A DNA stretch of 6,976 bases from DATAYF01 sp036272735 (GTDB taxonomy: Bacteria > Chloroflexota > Ktedonobacteria > Ktedonobacterales > Ktedonobacteraceae): NCBI GenBank assembly GCA_036272735.1, contig DATAYF010000652.1, forward strand, positions 1 through 6,976, in the 5' to 3' direction. The notes beneath the pieces are model-generated. The model did no database searches. It was not told the origin of the DNA and saw only the letters and a list, made by a program, of their open reading frames with translations. Position numbers and translations under genes: made by a program. Below are positions 5,973 to 6,976 of this stretch, piece after piece (positions within the stretch are counted from its first letter, which is position 1; each line of letters starts with the position of its first letter).

Positions 5973-6002
5973 CGATGGTATGCTTGAGAAAGTGCGAAAA
6001 GC

Positions 6003-6031
6003 TTGACAAGGATTCCAGCGTCTGTTAGTAT
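6003..6031 (+). promoter_or_regulatory. Strong sigma70-like promoter upstream of tnpB
   Basis: TTGACA (6003-6008) is a consensus -35 box, followed after exactly 17 bases by TAGTAT (6026-6031). It points toward the tnpB start at 6067, and a palindrome begins directly after the -10 box. Confidence 0.65.
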
Positions 6032-6047
6032 TAGAACAGATATTCTA
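6032..6047 (+). promoter_or_regulatory. Palindrome resembling a Gram-positive-type SOS box at the tnpB start site
   Basis: TAGAA-N6-TTCTA is a perfect 5-bp palindrome. Its core GAACAGATATTC differs at one position from the LexA operator GAAC-N4-GTTC known in Gram-positive bacteria. It covers the expected transcription start of the 6003-6031 promoter, where a bound repressor would block initiation. LexA is an inference; another dimeric regulator is possible. Confidence 0.4.
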
Positions 6048-6066
6048 TTGACAGAAAGACAGATGC

Positions 6067-6976
6067 ATGACACCCACGCGGACCAGGAAGCAACAAGCAA
6101 CGCCCACGTTCCTGCTTGAACTGCCCGTAGTCGTCGGGGCAGGCCAGGCGCCTGCGTGCCCAAATGGCGCGCAGGCCGCCAATTGTATAATGCTGTGCTG
6201 TCTGAAGGGCAAAAACGTTTGCGGCAGATGCGTTCTGATCCTACCTGGGTCGCTGCTCGCACCATCCCCCGCACGCAGCAGCAGGAACGACACGCCGCCT
6301 TCTCGGCCTTGCGTCAAAAGTCAGGCTTCTCCGAGTATGCGCTGCATGCCTACGCCAAAGAGGCACGCGTCTCCTGGTTGGCCGACCATCTGGATGCGGT
6401 CCTGGCCCAAACGCTGGCGAGTCGTGCCTATCATGCCCTCAATCGTGTCTGTCTCGGACAGGCCAAACGCGTCCGGTTCAAGAGCCGAGGGCGAGGACTC
6501 TCGAGCCTGGAGAACAAGCGCAACGATACCGGCCTGCGTTTTGTGCTGCACCCACCAGAAACCGGGTCAGAGGGGCCGGGAGGCATGCTCATCTGGCAGG
6601 ATGAGCGCCTGCCCGCCCGCATCGACTGGCATGATCCCGTGGTCAAACATGGCCTGGATCAGCGCATCAAGTATGCGCGCCTCATCCGACGCCAGGCTTC
6701 CAGTTCTCGTGCCCAGGGGGCCGATGCCTCCGGCTGCCGCTATGCGTGTGCAATTGGCCCTGGAAGGCACGCCCTATCAGAAGCCGAAGCACACCGTCGG
6801 CACCGACATCATCGGGATCGAGCCTTCGACCCTCGACCATCGCCATGGTCCCACGTACCGGGCAGGCAGCGCTGGAACCGTTGGGTGCGGAGCTTGCTCC
6901 TGATGCCCGAGCCATCAGGCAACTGCAACGTCAGATGGATCGGCAGCGCCGGGCCGCCAATCCCCAGAACTACGAC
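6067..6976 (+). pseudogene. tnpB: Degenerate TnpB (IS200/IS605-type RNA-guided nuclease), runs off window
   Basis: TnpB is the RuvC-type, Cas12-like nuclease of IS200/IS605 elements. Its sequence can be followed only by changing frame. ATPTFLLELPVVVGAGQ starts at ATG 6067. RLRAQMAR (from 6149) is one frame on. From 6171 another frame gives RQLYNAVLSEGQKRLRQMR, later RVCLGQAKRVRFKSRGRG and ENKRNDTGLRFVLH. After an extra base near 6744 the first frame resumes (VQLALEGTPYQKPKHTVG). At the RuvC-I motif, the expected GIDLGPST reads GIEPST, consistent with a 6-base loss that turns the catalytic Asp into Glu. Another shift near 6834 gives IAMVPRTGQAALEPLGAEL to the window end. At least four indels plus the active-site change make it a pseudogene, unless the indels are sequencing errors. 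The later RuvC motifs, zinc finger and right end lie outside the window. Confidence 0.85.

Overview
The window is a block of accessory DNA from a bacterium. It holds nested and decayed mobile elements between two ordinary genes. IS-dense DNA, a Uma2-family nuclease, a TnpB of the large type and GC-rich coding with SD-led starts would fit a member of the Chloroflexota, such as Ktedonobacteria. That assignment is an inference from gene content, not a marker-based call.

Layout. (1) 18-1190 (+): an intact kinase-fold phosphotransferase of the aminoglycoside/choline kinase-like type. (2) About 1197 to at least 4889: an older insertion sequence with a DDE transposase on the + strand, inactivated by a frameshift near 1550-1575, a stop codon at 2216-2218 and an insertion. 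Its left terminal repeat is at 1197-1213. A matching inverted copy lies at 5438-5454, but without a target duplication. (3) 2266-4796: a younger 2,531-bp transposon inserted inside that transposase gene. It has 23-bp imperfect terminal inverted repeats (19/23 identical) and a 5-bp target duplication, ATCAT. Removing the element plus one ATCAT restores the older transposase in frame. On the - strand it carries a roughly 638-aa IS4-type transposase broken by a one-base frameshift. On the + strand, between the left end and the transposase, it carries a cargo gene for only the N-terminal domain of translation initiation factor IF3, apparently with an AUU start. (4) 5069-5371 (+): a small membrane protein. 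(5) 5489-5908 (-): an N-terminally truncated Uma2 nuclease whose 5' end is replaced by an IS200/IS605-like right-end hairpin. (6) 6003-6976 (+): a promoter with a palindrome resembling an SOS box, then a degenerate tnpB pseudogene that runs off the window.

How it fits together. Apart from the phosphotransferase and perhaps the membrane protein, the window records a series of insertions: an old IS, a cargo-carrying IS inside it, and IS605-type debris that cut into Uma2. The most unusual item is the IF3 N-domain gene inside a well-delimited transposon. Several genes carry single-base frameshifts, so sequencing or assembly error is a live alternative to true decay for some of them.
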